A stretch of 64,000 bases of DNA from contig JADBKP010000006.1 in NCBI GenBank assembly GCA_014896315.1, positions 222,000-285,999 on the forward strand, in the 5' to 3' direction. Of this stretch, positions 18,687 to 26,646 are shown piece by piece. The notes beneath the pieces are model-generated. The model was not told the origin of the DNA. It searched no databases and saw only the letters and a list, made by a program, of their open reading frames with translations. A program made the position numbers and the translations under genes. The first letter of the stretch is position 1. Every line of letters begins with the position of its first letter. The DNA is from Limnochordales bacterium. GTDB lineage: Bacteria; Bacillota; Limnochordia; Limnochordales; DUMU01.

Positions 18687-19969
18687 CCCTGCGCCTCCCC
18701 CCGTCTGGTCAAGAAATAGATGGTGTCAAGTTTCACTCGCTTTGCCACCTCGACGACCTGGTCGCGGGTGACCTTTTCGATGGCCGCTATCATCTCCTCC
18801 GGTGGCCACTGCCGGCCGTTTACCACACCCAATAGAATGCGGTCAATCAACGCTCCCGGCGAATCATATATTGAACGGAGACTTGTCCGCAGGGAGGCTC
18901 GGGTTGCCGCCAGTTCTTCCTCGGTGAACTCGCCACGGGCCATCGCCTCCACCTGGGCCTGCATTAGCTCCAGCGCCCGGCCGTAGTGTTTCGGGTCGAT
19001 GCCGCAGCTTGCCGTCATCAGGCCCATGGTCGACTCCAGACGTGTCCAGGCGAAATAAGCCAGGCTCGCCCTCTCCCGTACCTGGATGAAGAGCTTGGAA
19101 TGGGGAAATGCCCCCAGAATTCCGTTGTATACCACAAGGGCCGGGTAGAGCGGATCGCCGAACGTAATCCCGGTCCGATATCCGAGGTAGAGGAGTGCCT
19201 GGTTAACCTCCTGCTCTTCTTTCACCGTCTGCGGGGCGGATCTCTCGGGTGCCGCGAAGGGACCGGCCTTCGGCAGCGGTCTCCGTTCGCCAGTCGGCCA
19301 GGGGAAGCGCCGCACCGCCTCCTCCACTTGCGAGGGGTCAAACGCCCCCACGGCAAATATGCTCACGGGACTTTGTTCAAGCAACCGCCGGTAATGTTCC
19401 ACCAGGCCTTCGGGGGTGATCGGGTCGATCTGCTCGAGCGTCCCCAGCCGGTGCGTGGCAAAGGGATCTCCCTTGCACATCTCCTGGTAGAGCCGGAAGG
19501 CTGCGTAGCTGCGCTTATCGTTGATCAGTCCTTCGATCTTCTGCCGCAGGACGTTCTTCTCCTGGGCCAGGTAGTCCCCATGGAACTTGTTATCTTCCAG
19601 GCGGGGATGGAAGAGGATCTCGGACAGGAACTCGACCTGCTTATCCAGAAGATCCGGCTCCGCATTCACAAACTGGGCGCTCGCACCTCCAACTTCCAGT
19701 CCCATCAGGTGGTCGCGCCCGATCTTACTGACGTCCCCGTCTATCCCGGTTCCGTAAAGTTCCTCGCGCCGCCGGGACAGACTCTGGAGGGTAGGATAAC
19801 GGGCGCTGCCTCGCAGGAGAACCCTGGGCAACAAGGCCGTTTGGGTGGCGTCCGGCCCCAGCGGATGGTGAAGGAACACCTTGACCGTGATGCTCTTGAA
19901 TTGCCGCGTCGGCCATAGGTAGAGCGTGACCCCCGGCGCCAGCTGGCGCTCGCTAAACCGAGCCTCCAT
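18683..19969 (-). CDS. ymfF: M16-family inactive peptidase homologue YmfF (EF-P 5-aminopentanol modification-associated)
   Basis: Partner of YmfH. It has the two-lobed M16 fold (RLGTLEQIDPITPEGLVEHY, then GILGAFPHSKLFIQVRERAS in the second lobe) but no HxxEH motif where YmfH has one; the corresponding region reads LPRVLLRGSARYPTLQSLS. Such active/inactive pairs are typical of M16 heterodimers. Length 428 residues. The ATG is nine bases after GGAGG; a start ten codons earlier is weaker. It starts 51 bases after the lon stop and overlaps ymfH by four. Confidence 0.85.
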   Translation of the reverse strand: MEARFSERQLAPGVTLYLWPTRQFKSITVKVFLHHPLGPDATQTALLPRVLLRGSARYPTLQSLSRRREELYGTGIDGDVSKIGRDHLMGLEVGGASAQFVNAEPDLLDKQVEFLSEILFHPRLEDNKFHGDYLAQEKNVLRQKIEGLINDKRSYAAFRLYQEMCKGDPFATHRLGTLEQIDPITPEGLVEHYRRLLEQSPVSIFAVGAFDPSQVEEAVRRFPWPTGERRPLPKAGPFAAPERSAPQTVKEEQEVNQALLYLGYRTGITFGDPLYPALVVYNGILGAFPHSKLFIQVRERASLAYFAWTRLESTMGLMTASCGIDPKHYGRALELMQAQVEAMARGEFTEEELAATRASLRTSLRSIYDSPGALIDRILLGVVNGRQWPPEEMIAAIEKVTRDQVVEVAKRVKLDTIYFLTRRGEAQG

Positions 19970-20020
19970 GCGACCAATCCTCCTTCTGTCCTGGTACATC
20001 TTTTCCTACCGGTCGTTTCG

Positions 20021-22474
20021 TCACGCGGACCGCTTCACCACCGTTTTCGTTGCACGCGTTCTGGCAGCCGCTCGGGAAACCGCTGCCGGAAGCAAGGCAA
20101 TTGCCAGGACCTCATCGATTGACTCGACCGGGCGGATCTCCAACGCCTGCTTGACGTCGGCCGGCAGTTCGGCCAGGTCGGGCAGGTTGGCCGCCGGCAG
20201 GAGGAAGAGCTTCAGCCCGTATCGGTGGGCGGCCAGGATCTTCTCTTTCACCCCGCCGACACCCAGAACTTTACCGCGCAGGGTGATCTCACCTGTCATG
20301 GCCACATCCCTGCGAACCGGACGCCCGGTAAGCACCGACGCCAGCGCGCACACCATCGCCACTCCCGCAGAGGGGCCGTCCTTGGGTACTGAACCGGCCG
20401 GCACGTGGATGTGAACGTTCTGCCGTTCAAAACGGCTCGCCGGAATGCCGAGCTCCTTGGCATGAGAACGGCAGTAGGTGTAAGCAGCCTGCGCCGACTC
20501 CTGCATCACTTGCCCTAGCTGCCCGGTGAGCGTCAGGCTCCCGTTTCCGGGCATTACGGCAGCCTCTACGTACAGTACTTCACCACCGGCTTCCGTCACC
20601 GCCACACCGGTAGCTACGCCAACCGTGTCTTTCTCGATGGTCTGGGGACCGAGCAACCGCGGCGGCCCAAGCAAGGTGGGCAGCAGGTCCGCAGTGATGA
20701 TGTCCGGAGAGGGAGGCACCCCGCCACCCTCGACCACCTGGCGAGCGCGCTTGCGGGCGATCTGAGCCAGCTCCCGTTGCAGACCCCGCACACCGGCTTC
20801 CCGGGTGTACTCGCGGATAACCCGTCGGATCGCGTCGTCTGCCAACTTCAGTCCGCCAAACTTCTCCAGTCCGTGGTCGCGTACCACCTGGGGAATCAGG
20901 AAATGCTTGGCGATGTTCAGCTTCTCCTCTTCCGTATAACCGGGTATGGTTATTATCTCCATCCTGTCCCGCAAGGCGGGCGGTATCGTATCCAGCACGT
21001 TGGCCGTGGTGATGAAAAAGGTTTCTGACAGGTCGAAAGGAACTTCAAGGTAATGATCACTGAAAGCATAATTCTGCTCGGGGTCGAGTACCTCAAGCAG
21101 AGCTGCCGCCGGATCGCCCCGGAAATCGGTACCGATCTTGTCAACCTCATCCAGCATAAAGACCGGGTTCTTTGTCCCCGCATTACGAATTCCCTGGATG
21201 ATCCGCCCGGGAAGCGCGCCCACATACGTTCGCCGATGTCCCCGGATCTCCGCTTCATCGTGAACACCACCCAGGGAAGTACGGACGAAGTTGCGCCCCA
21301 GAGCCCGCGCGATAGAACGCCCCAGGCTCGTCTTCCCCACCCCCGGAGGTCCGACAAAGCAGAGGATGGGGGTGCGGGTTGCTTTACCCGCCAGCTGCCT
21401 TACGGCGATAAACTCGAGGATACGCTCCTTCACCTTCTCCAACCCATAATGATCCTCGTCCAGAACCCGCGCCGCATGGGCCAGGTCGAGCTGATCGGTG
21501 GTGCGGCGGTTCCAGGGCAGGTCTGCCAGCCATTCGACGTAAGTACGGATCACACCAGCCTCAGGGGAATGCAGGCCATAGTGCTCAAGGCGGCTCAACT
21601 CACGTTCAGCCTTGGCGAGCACCTCCTCGCTCATTCCCGACGCCTTCAGCTTCTCGCGCAGCTCGTTGATGACCGCTGTCTCGGGGTCTGCCTCGCCCAG
21701 CTCCTTGCGGATCGCCTCAAGCTGCTGCCGAAGCAGGTGCTGGCGTTGTTGCTGTTCAACCCTGCTTTTGACCTCCTCACGCAGGTGAGCGCGAATCTGC
21801 GCCCGCTCCAGCTGCTCTTGCATCAGCGCCGACGCCTTCTGCAACCGGCGGGTCGGATCAAGTTCTGCCAGAAGACTGTACCTCTGGGCGTAATCCAGCT
21901 CCGGGGCGAAAGCCACGTGGTCGGCGAGCTGCCCCGGACTGGTAATGCTTCGGATGTAGGCAGCAATCCCCTGCGGCAGCCCGGGAGTGAGCTCGAGGTA
22001 CAGTTCAATAGTGGCTACCAGCCGGTTCATTAACTCCCGGATGTCCGGAGTGATCTCTTCCTCTACCTGTACTCGCACAGCCTCTGCCCGGTAGTAGGGA
22101 TCATCCTGGGTCTTGCGCAACAAGCGGACGCGAGCCACTCCCTCGACCACTACCTGCTGGCCGTCGTCGAGGGGAGCAATTCTCTCGATGTGTCCGAGAA
22201 GTCCGATCGCTTCTTCCGGGCGCAAATCCTCGGGCAGCTTCGGGTCCTCCGCCTCCTCAGGAGGGCGGGGTAAGAGCAGGATCAGACCGCTGCCGTCACG
22301 GATGGCATCGCCTATCGCCCGTAGCGCCCGGGGCTGGGAGACCTGCAGGGGCGCCGTCATTCCCGGCATGATCACCAGGCCCGGCAGGAGCAAAACAGGG
22401 GCTTCAACCCTGTTGCTCTCCTCCGCGCCGGAATGCTGGTCCGCATCAGCTTTGATCAAGACTTCTTCACGCAC
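20021..22474 (-). CDS. lon: ATP-dependent protease Lon
   Basis: Cytoplasmic AAA+ serine protease for misfolded and regulatory proteins. In order: a LonN substrate-binding domain (VLLLPGLVIMPGM at about residue 27), a coiled-coil stretch rich in Glu, Gln and Arg (about 220-290), Walker A GPPGVGKTSLGRS, Walker B VFMLDEVDKIG, and a C-terminal peptidase domain with catalytic Ser in KDGPSAGVAM and Lys in GVGGVKEKILAA. Length 817, slightly longer than E. coli Lon. The GTG start is uncertain: GGAGG lies 15 bases upstream. A TAAAAT hexamer on the minus strand at 22513-22518 may be its -10, though I see no good -35. Confidence 0.96.
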   Translation of the reverse strand: MREEVLIKADADQHSGAEESNRVEAPVLLLPGLVIMPGMTAPLQVSQPRALRAIGDAIRDGSGLILLLPRPPEEAEDPKLPEDLRPEEAIGLLGHIERIAPLDDGQQVVVEGVARVRLLRKTQDDPYYRAEAVRVQVEEEITPDIRELMNRLVATIELYLELTPGLPQGIAAYIRSITSPGQLADHVAFAPELDYAQRYSLLAELDPTRRLQKASALMQEQLERAQIRAHLREEVKSRVEQQQRQHLLRQQLEAIRKELGEADPETAVINELREKLKASGMSEEVLAKAERELSRLEHYGLHSPEAGVIRTYVEWLADLPWNRRTTDQLDLAHAARVLDEDHYGLEKVKERILEFIAVRQLAGKATRTPILCFVGPPGVGKTSLGRSIARALGRNFVRTSLGGVHDEAEIRGHRRTYVGALPGRIIQGIRNAGTKNPVFMLDEVDKIGTDFRGDPAAALLEVLDPEQNYAFSDHYLEVPFDLSETFFITTANVLDTIPPALRDRMEIITIPGYTEEEKLNIAKHFLIPQVVRDHGLEKFGGLKLADDAIRRVIREYTREAGVRGLQRELAQIARKRARQVVEGGGVPPSPDIITADLLPTLLGPPRLLGPQTIEKDTVGVATGVAVTEAGGEVLYVEAAVMPGNGSLTLTGQLGQVMQESAQAAYTYCRSHAKELGIPASRFERQNVHIHVPAGSVPKDGPSAGVAMVCALASVLTGRPVRRDVAMTGEITLRGKVLGVGGVKEKILAAHRYGLKLFLLPAANLPDLAELPADVKQALEIRPVESIDEVLAIALLPAAVSRAAARTRATKTVVKRSA

Positions 22475-22584
22475 CGGTTGAGTTTCTTACCTCCACCTGA
22501 TGATTTCGCTTAATTTTACCCCCGCGCCTGCCAGGAGGAAAGCAGTGCTGCGGGGCGAAAGGTGTGTTAGACGAGGTGATCCGT

Positions 22585-23277
22585 ATGTTTGTTGCCAACC
22601 GTATGACGCCCAACCCGATTACTATCGACGAAGAGACCCCGGTCTTGGAAGCCCTTGACATCATGCGACGGCACAAAGTACGTCGACTGCCCGTGATGCG
22701 TGGCGATAAGCTGGTAGGCATCGTTACGGAAACGGATCTGGTCCGTGTCAGTCCGTCGCCTGCTACCACCCTTTCGGTCTTTGAGATGAATTACCTGCTG
22801 GCCCGTATGAAAGTAAAGGAAGTTATGGCCAAGGAAGTAGTTACGGTTCGCCCCGAAACTACCATTGAAGAGGCGGCAGTACTCATGCGTGAACATGCCA
22901 TCGCCGGATTGCCGGTGATGGACGGAACACGCCTGGTGGGCATAGTAACCGAAACCAATCTTTTCGACGCCCTGGTGGACATGATGGGACTGCGGCGTCC
23001 GGGAAGCCGCATAACCATCGAGGTGACCGATCGCCCGGGGATCCTGGCAGAGATCAGCAAGATCATCGCCCAGCTCGGAATCAACGTGATCAGCGTCGCC
23101 ACGTTCCCGGCTACGAACGCGCCGGAGATCCCTGCCGACCCGAGCCGCTGCCTCAGCGAACCGGAAGAAGGCAAGGGGCAGCTGGTGGTACGTGTAAACA
23201 CCACCGAGCCGGGGAAGCTCGTAGCAGCCCTGCAGGAGGCCGGTTTCAAGGTCCTGCACGTGGTTTCAGGAAGCTAG
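22585..23277 (+). CDS. CBS-pair and ACT domain protein (AcuB-like)
   Basis: A 230-residue putative ligand-sensing protein. Two CBS motifs (about residues 7-60 and 79-135; RRLPVMRGDKLVGIVTETDL and AGLPVMDGTRLVGIVTETNL) form a Bateman module that in relatives binds adenine nucleotides. An ACT domain follows (SRITIEVTDRPGILAEISKI, about 145-228), usually an amino-acid sensor; its middle is stretched by an acidic loop after FPATNAPEIPADP. The ATG follows GAGGTGATCCGT; a GTG seven codons earlier is in frame. It is divergent from lon, and its TAG stop overlaps the helicase stop on the other strand through a shared CTAG. The layout resembles Bacillus AcuB, but acetoin genes are absent, so no pathway is assigned. 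Confidence 0.82.
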   Translation: MFVANRMTPNPITIDEETPVLEALDIMRRHKVRRLPVMRGDKLVGIVTETDLVRVSPSPATTLSVFEMNYLLARMKVKEVMAKEVVTVRPETTIEEAAVLMREHAIAGLPVMDGTRLVGIVTETNLFDALVDMMGLRRPGSRITIEVTDRPGILAEISKIIAQLGINVISVATFPATNAPEIPADPSRCLSEPEEGKGQLVVRVNTTEPGKLVAALQEAGFKVLHVVSGS

Positions 23278-25592
23278 AGCACCACGGCCACCTCGTCCCG
23301 GTCGAGGCGGCTGATGGCTTCGGCTACCCGCCCCGCGCCAATGGGATCCGCCCCCTCACAGGCTATCCGGACCTGGCGCAGCAGGTCAATGGCGCGGCGG
23401 AAAGCAAAGACCACATCGCCGGGATCGATGGCAATCCCCTTTAGCAGATCGGAGAACGACTTGCCCCTGCTCCACTCATAGGCAAGCTGTGCCAGGTCGT
23501 CCTGAAACCGCACACAGGTCTGGCCCAGAAACTCTCGTTCCATCCTTTCCACCCAGCGAACGTGGGGAGTGATCAGCGAAAGGTCCAGGCAGCGGTTGGG
23601 CACGCGAGGATCGCCCCGGCGCGGCTCGTAGTCGATGGAGACGGCCAATGCTGCGAGCTGGTGTATATCCAGCTTGTGGAAGATCCCGGCAAAGTACAGC
23701 TCTGTTACCAGCAACTCCTGCGTGTGTATCTGGGCGGCGAACTCGCCACGGGCGGTAAGAGTGTCGCCCCTGATATAGTCCATTGCCGACAACAACAGGC
23801 GCCGGTCTTCAAAATCGTCGATGAAACGATCCCCAGCTTCGAGCTCGGCCAGCCGCCTGAGCAGTTGCTGGTTTCTCTTCTCCAGCTCTTGCCGTCGCTT
23901 TTCCTCCCGCCGGCAGGCCTTTCTTGCCTTCTTGCTGCACTCGACCGGCGTCACAGTAGCAAGCTCTGCTTCGAGCTCTCTCACTCGCCGCCACTCTGCC
24001 TCCTGCAGCCCCTTCTGTCCCTTTGCCCTGCCCCGCCGCCGTGGACTCGCAAGACGCCGCCTGAGCTCTTCCAGCTCTTTCTGACGGCGCTCGTATACCA
24101 GCGGACACCTGACAGTGCCGCTCGCCGAACAGGCCGCAGAGCCAATGCCCGCCTGCTCATAAGCCTGGCGCAGCTTCGCCTCGATCGCTTCCCGTTCAAC
24201 CTGGCACTGGTAGGCGGCGAAGTTCTTGCGCAGGATAGCGTGAATCTCCTCGGTGGAGTATTTGCGGACGAGGTTGAGAACGGTGTTGTAGGAGAGGCTA
24301 AACTGGCTGACCAGCGGCTCGATCTTGCTCTCGTCGTATTCGGGGATCTCTCGCGGGTCAAAGTAGTTCAGATCGACGAGGGTGAAGACAAACCCCTTCT
24401 CGTCTATGCCCCGCCGGCCGGCACGGCCCGCCATCTGGAAGTATTCGGCATGTGTCAGGGGGCGAAATGCGCGCCCGTCCCATTTGGTCAGACCGTCAAA
24501 ACAGACAGTACGGCAGGGAAAATTGAGCCCGACTGCGAAAGTCTCCGTGCAATAGAGAACGTATATCAGACGCTTCTCGAAGAGAGTCTCGACGATCTCT
24601 TTCACCACCGGCAACAGGCCGGCGTGGTGATAGCCTATTCCTCGCAGGAGGAGCTGCTTGAGTTTGCTGAGATTCGGCGTTTTCCGCTCGCTCGTCCCGT
24701 AGCGTCGCAACGCTTCCTCTATTACCGCTGCCACCTGGCGTTTTTCCGGCTGACTGAGGTAATCCACCACCTCGGCCAGCTCCTCGGCGTTAGCCTCGCA
24801 CTTGCGCCGGCTGAAGCTAAAAAAGAGACAGGGCAGATACTCCCGCCCCATTGTCATGACCAGGTCGAGGTGGGTCGTGGGCGGAAAAAGGTGCATGTGC
24901 CGGCTGTCACCGTCGTAGTCGAGCACTCGCCGCCGGCGCTCGACTGCCCGCTTCAACTGCTCGTAGGTACAGAAGCCCCGGGATGCCTCAAAAAAGCGGT
25001 GTTCGAGAGGAACGGCCCGCCGGTCATGGCGGACCACCGCCACAGGACGCTGATGGACCGATTCCACCCAGCGCGCCAGCTCCTCGACGTTGGGCACGGT
25101 AGCCGACAGACCCAGAAAATTGATGGTCGGTGGCAGAAAAATGAGGGATTCTTCCCAAACGCTGCCTCGCTCGGGGTCGGCCAGCCAGTGGATCTCGTCA
25201 AATATAACGTACGAGACGCGGCTCAGGCGGTCGGGGTCCAGATGAAGCATGTTGCGGAAGATCTCCGTCGTCATCACCCGTACCGGTGCATCCGGCTGAA
25301 AAACGACATCACCGGTAATGATGCCGACCGCATCCTCCCCCAAAAGCCGCTTGAACTCCTTAAACTTCTGGTTGCTCAGCGCCTTGATGGGAGCTGTGTA
25401 GACTACCTCGCGCCCTTCGCGAAAAACCTTCTCCACAATATAATCCGCGATGAGGGTCTTTCCGGTTCCCGTAGGCGCCGCTACCAGAACAGACTTTCCC
25501 TGCTCCAGCAGAGCAATGGCCTCTGCCTGGAAGGGATCCAAAAGATAGCCGCGGTAGGTCGTCGGCGGCCGCGGCGGCAGCTCCACCTGCAT
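23274..25592 (-). CDS. Ski2/Mtr4-like superfamily 2 RNA helicase (DSHCT domain)
   Basis: ATP-dependent helicase of the Ski2-like family, whose relatives unwind RNA for 3'-5' exonucleases. Walker A is VAAPTGTGKT at about residues 37-46, the Walker B/DEVH-type box FDEIHWLAD, motif III LGLSATVPN, and motifs V-VI AVGLNFPCRTV and YFQMAGRAGRRG. An insertion of about 120 residues holds a charged coiled coil and four cysteines (ACSASGTVRC and ECSKKARKAC). The C-terminal 170 residues match the DSHCT layout, with LGQTCVRFQDDLAQLAYEW and SFSDLLKGIAIDPGDVVFAF. I start it at an ATG giving 772 residues; a TTG 31 codons upstream is possible and neither has a good ribosome site. Actinobacterial HelY is the closest named relative I recognise. 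Just upstream lies an exonuclease-like gene on the same strand. Confidence 0.88.
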   Translation of the reverse strand: MQVELPPRPPTTYRGYLLDPFQAEAIALLEQGKSVLVAAPTGTGKTLIADYIVEKVFREGREVVYTAPIKALSNQKFKEFKRLLGEDAVGIITGDVVFQPDAPVRVMTTEIFRNMLHLDPDRLSRVSYVIFDEIHWLADPERGSVWEESLIFLPPTINFLGLSATVPNVEELARWVESVHQRPVAVVRHDRRAVPLEHRFFEASRGFCTYEQLKRAVERRRRVLDYDGDSRHMHLFPPTTHLDLVMTMGREYLPCLFFSFSRRKCEANAEELAEVVDYLSQPEKRQVAAVIEEALRRYGTSERKTPNLSKLKQLLLRGIGYHHAGLLPVVKEIVETLFEKRLIYVLYCTETFAVGLNFPCRTVCFDGLTKWDGRAFRPLTHAEYFQMAGRAGRRGIDEKGFVFTLVDLNYFDPREIPEYDESKIEPLVSQFSLSYNTVLNLVRKYSTEEIHAILRKNFAAYQCQVEREAIEAKLRQAYEQAGIGSAACSASGTVRCPLVYERRQKELEELRRRLASPRRRGRAKGQKGLQEAEWRRVRELEAELATVTPVECSKKARKACRREEKRRQELEKRNQQLLRRLAELEAGDRFIDDFEDRRLLLSAMDYIRGDTLTARGEFAAQIHTQELLVTELYFAGIFHKLDIHQLAALAVSIDYEPRRGDPRVPNRCLDLSLITPHVRWVERMEREFLGQTCVRFQDDLAQLAYEWSRGKSFSDLLKGIAIDPGDVVFAFRRAIDLLRQVRIACEGADPIGAGRVAEAISRLDRDEVAVVL

Positions 25593-25721
25593 GCTATCGG
25601 ACTTTAAACTCCCCTGTTTGCCTTGCAGCTCCGCCGAAACGTCGACGGCCACGTCGTGGGGTGGCTGCACGTGTTGCGACTGCAAACGCGACCCAAAGCC
25701 TCCTCTTTCGTCCGCGCCAGC

Positions 25722-26338
25722 TCAGACAGCTAGTGCTTCGGCCCACTCCTGTCGCCCACTCCAGCTGGCCCGCAATGGTCTCCTCGCCCCGGTGCGGTCC
25801 CGCCAGTAGAGACATCCTTCTCGCCAGCCATAGCGAAAGAGATTCCAGGTCACTTCAACGTCCCGGCGGCAGTAGGAGATGAGTTCGTCGAAACGCCCTT
25901 CCCGATACCACTGTATCGCCTGCAGCCCGTCGCCACTCTTCCCCTCCCCCAGCGTCTCACAAGCCAAATGATCCAGACTCAGACGAAACCCCAATTCTTT
26001 TCTAATCTCCTGCAGGATATCCAGAGATGGCAGCACCTGCCCCAGGTCCTCCCCCGCATACGGGCGCAGTACCCGGTAGTCAAAGCCAAGGATGTTGAAA
26101 CCCACCACCAGATCTGCCCGGCGCAACACTGCCAGAAGTTTGTCGACCTCTTCTTCCCGGTAGGCAGTGTACTCCCGGGTACGGGTGCTGTATACGACGG
26201 CGACAGAAAGGCCGAGGCGTTCGATAAACGCTCTCCCGCCGACCTCATCAAAGGCCTTCTGGGTCTCCACGTCAAAAACAACCAGCTCCGTAGCAAAATC
26301 CCCCTGTCCGCGCCGGGTAGCAGGCTATCTTCCTTCAA
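25722..26338 (-). CDS. DEDDy-type 3'-5' exonuclease-like protein with an apparent frameshift near its start
   Basis: The main frame (25722 to about 26300) contains FDVETQKAF, VVGFNILGFDYRVL and YCRRDVEVTWNLF, the three exonuclease motifs of a DEDDy ribonuclease-H fold. Its only in-frame start codon, GTG at 26270, would remove the first catalytic Asp and the strand before it (ATELVVFDVET). The frame is closed by a TAG just upstream. A second frame starting at TTG 26338 (MKEDSLLPGADR) runs into it exactly at a run of five C on the plus strand (26300-26304); one additional base there gives a continuous protein of about 200 residues with intact motifs. It may be a sequencing indel, a real mutation or recoding. 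The TTG overlaps the stop of the 67-residue gene upstream (TTGA). Substrate unknown; its partner may be the adjacent Ski2-like helicase. Confidence 0.68.
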
Positions 26339-26538
26339 TACTGCCCGACAGCAGCCGGCGGCTCGCTCTCCGGTCGTCTGTGCAATTCCTCCAGCACCTG
26401 GTCGAGCAGAGCATCAACCTCATCGTACAAGGCAAGAAATTCCGGTGTATCTCTTTCCATTTCGAGGAGCGCAAAGAACTTCGAGGCTAACGCCTCCCGA
26501 TCAACCGTACCTTCTGTCTGGCCGGCCCGGCTTGCCAT
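26335..26538 (-). CDS. Small acidic helical protein, unknown function
   Basis: A 67-residue product with the central stretch FFALLEMERDTPEFLALYDE, strongly acidic and predicted by composition to be alpha-helical. No family recognised. Its ATG follows AAGGAGG at a rather long spacing of 12 bases, and the ribosome site sits in a hairpin. Its stop overlaps the TTG of the exonuclease frame, which supports it being a real, co-translated gene. It could be a small partner of the exonuclease or helicase; that is inference from position. Confidence 0.5.
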   Translation of the reverse strand: MASRAGQTEGTVDREALASKFFALLEMERDTPEFLALYDEVDALLDQVLEELHRRPESEPPAAVGQY

Positions 26539-26553
26539 TGCTGGATTCGACCT

Positions 26554-26575
26554 CCTTCGGGGTATAAACCGAAGG
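26554..26575 (-). promoter_or_regulatory. Hairpin overlapping a ribosome-binding site
   Basis: On the minus strand CCTTCGG (26569-26575) pairs with CCGAAGG (26554-26560) around an eight-base A/T-rich loop. The 3' arm includes most of the AAGGAGG ribosome site of the small acidic gene, so folding would hide it. There is no T-run after the stem, which argues against a terminator. Confidence 0.35.
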
Positions 26576-26646
26576 AAAATTCGCCGGTCGGACAGAAAAA
26601 CCTGCTCGGAGGCAAGAAAACTAATACAAAGGCAGGCGTAAGCCTC

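Noticed and set aside
23562..25607. Open frame of 681 codons on the plus strand
   Set aside because: It lies antisense to the helicase gene, which carries all helicase motifs; the frame lacks recognisable domains and arises from high GC and codon bias.
25722..26270. Exonuclease gene starting at GTG 26270
   Set aside because: That start would delete the first catalytic Asp of motif I; the conserved residues continue upstream in the same frame until the TAG.
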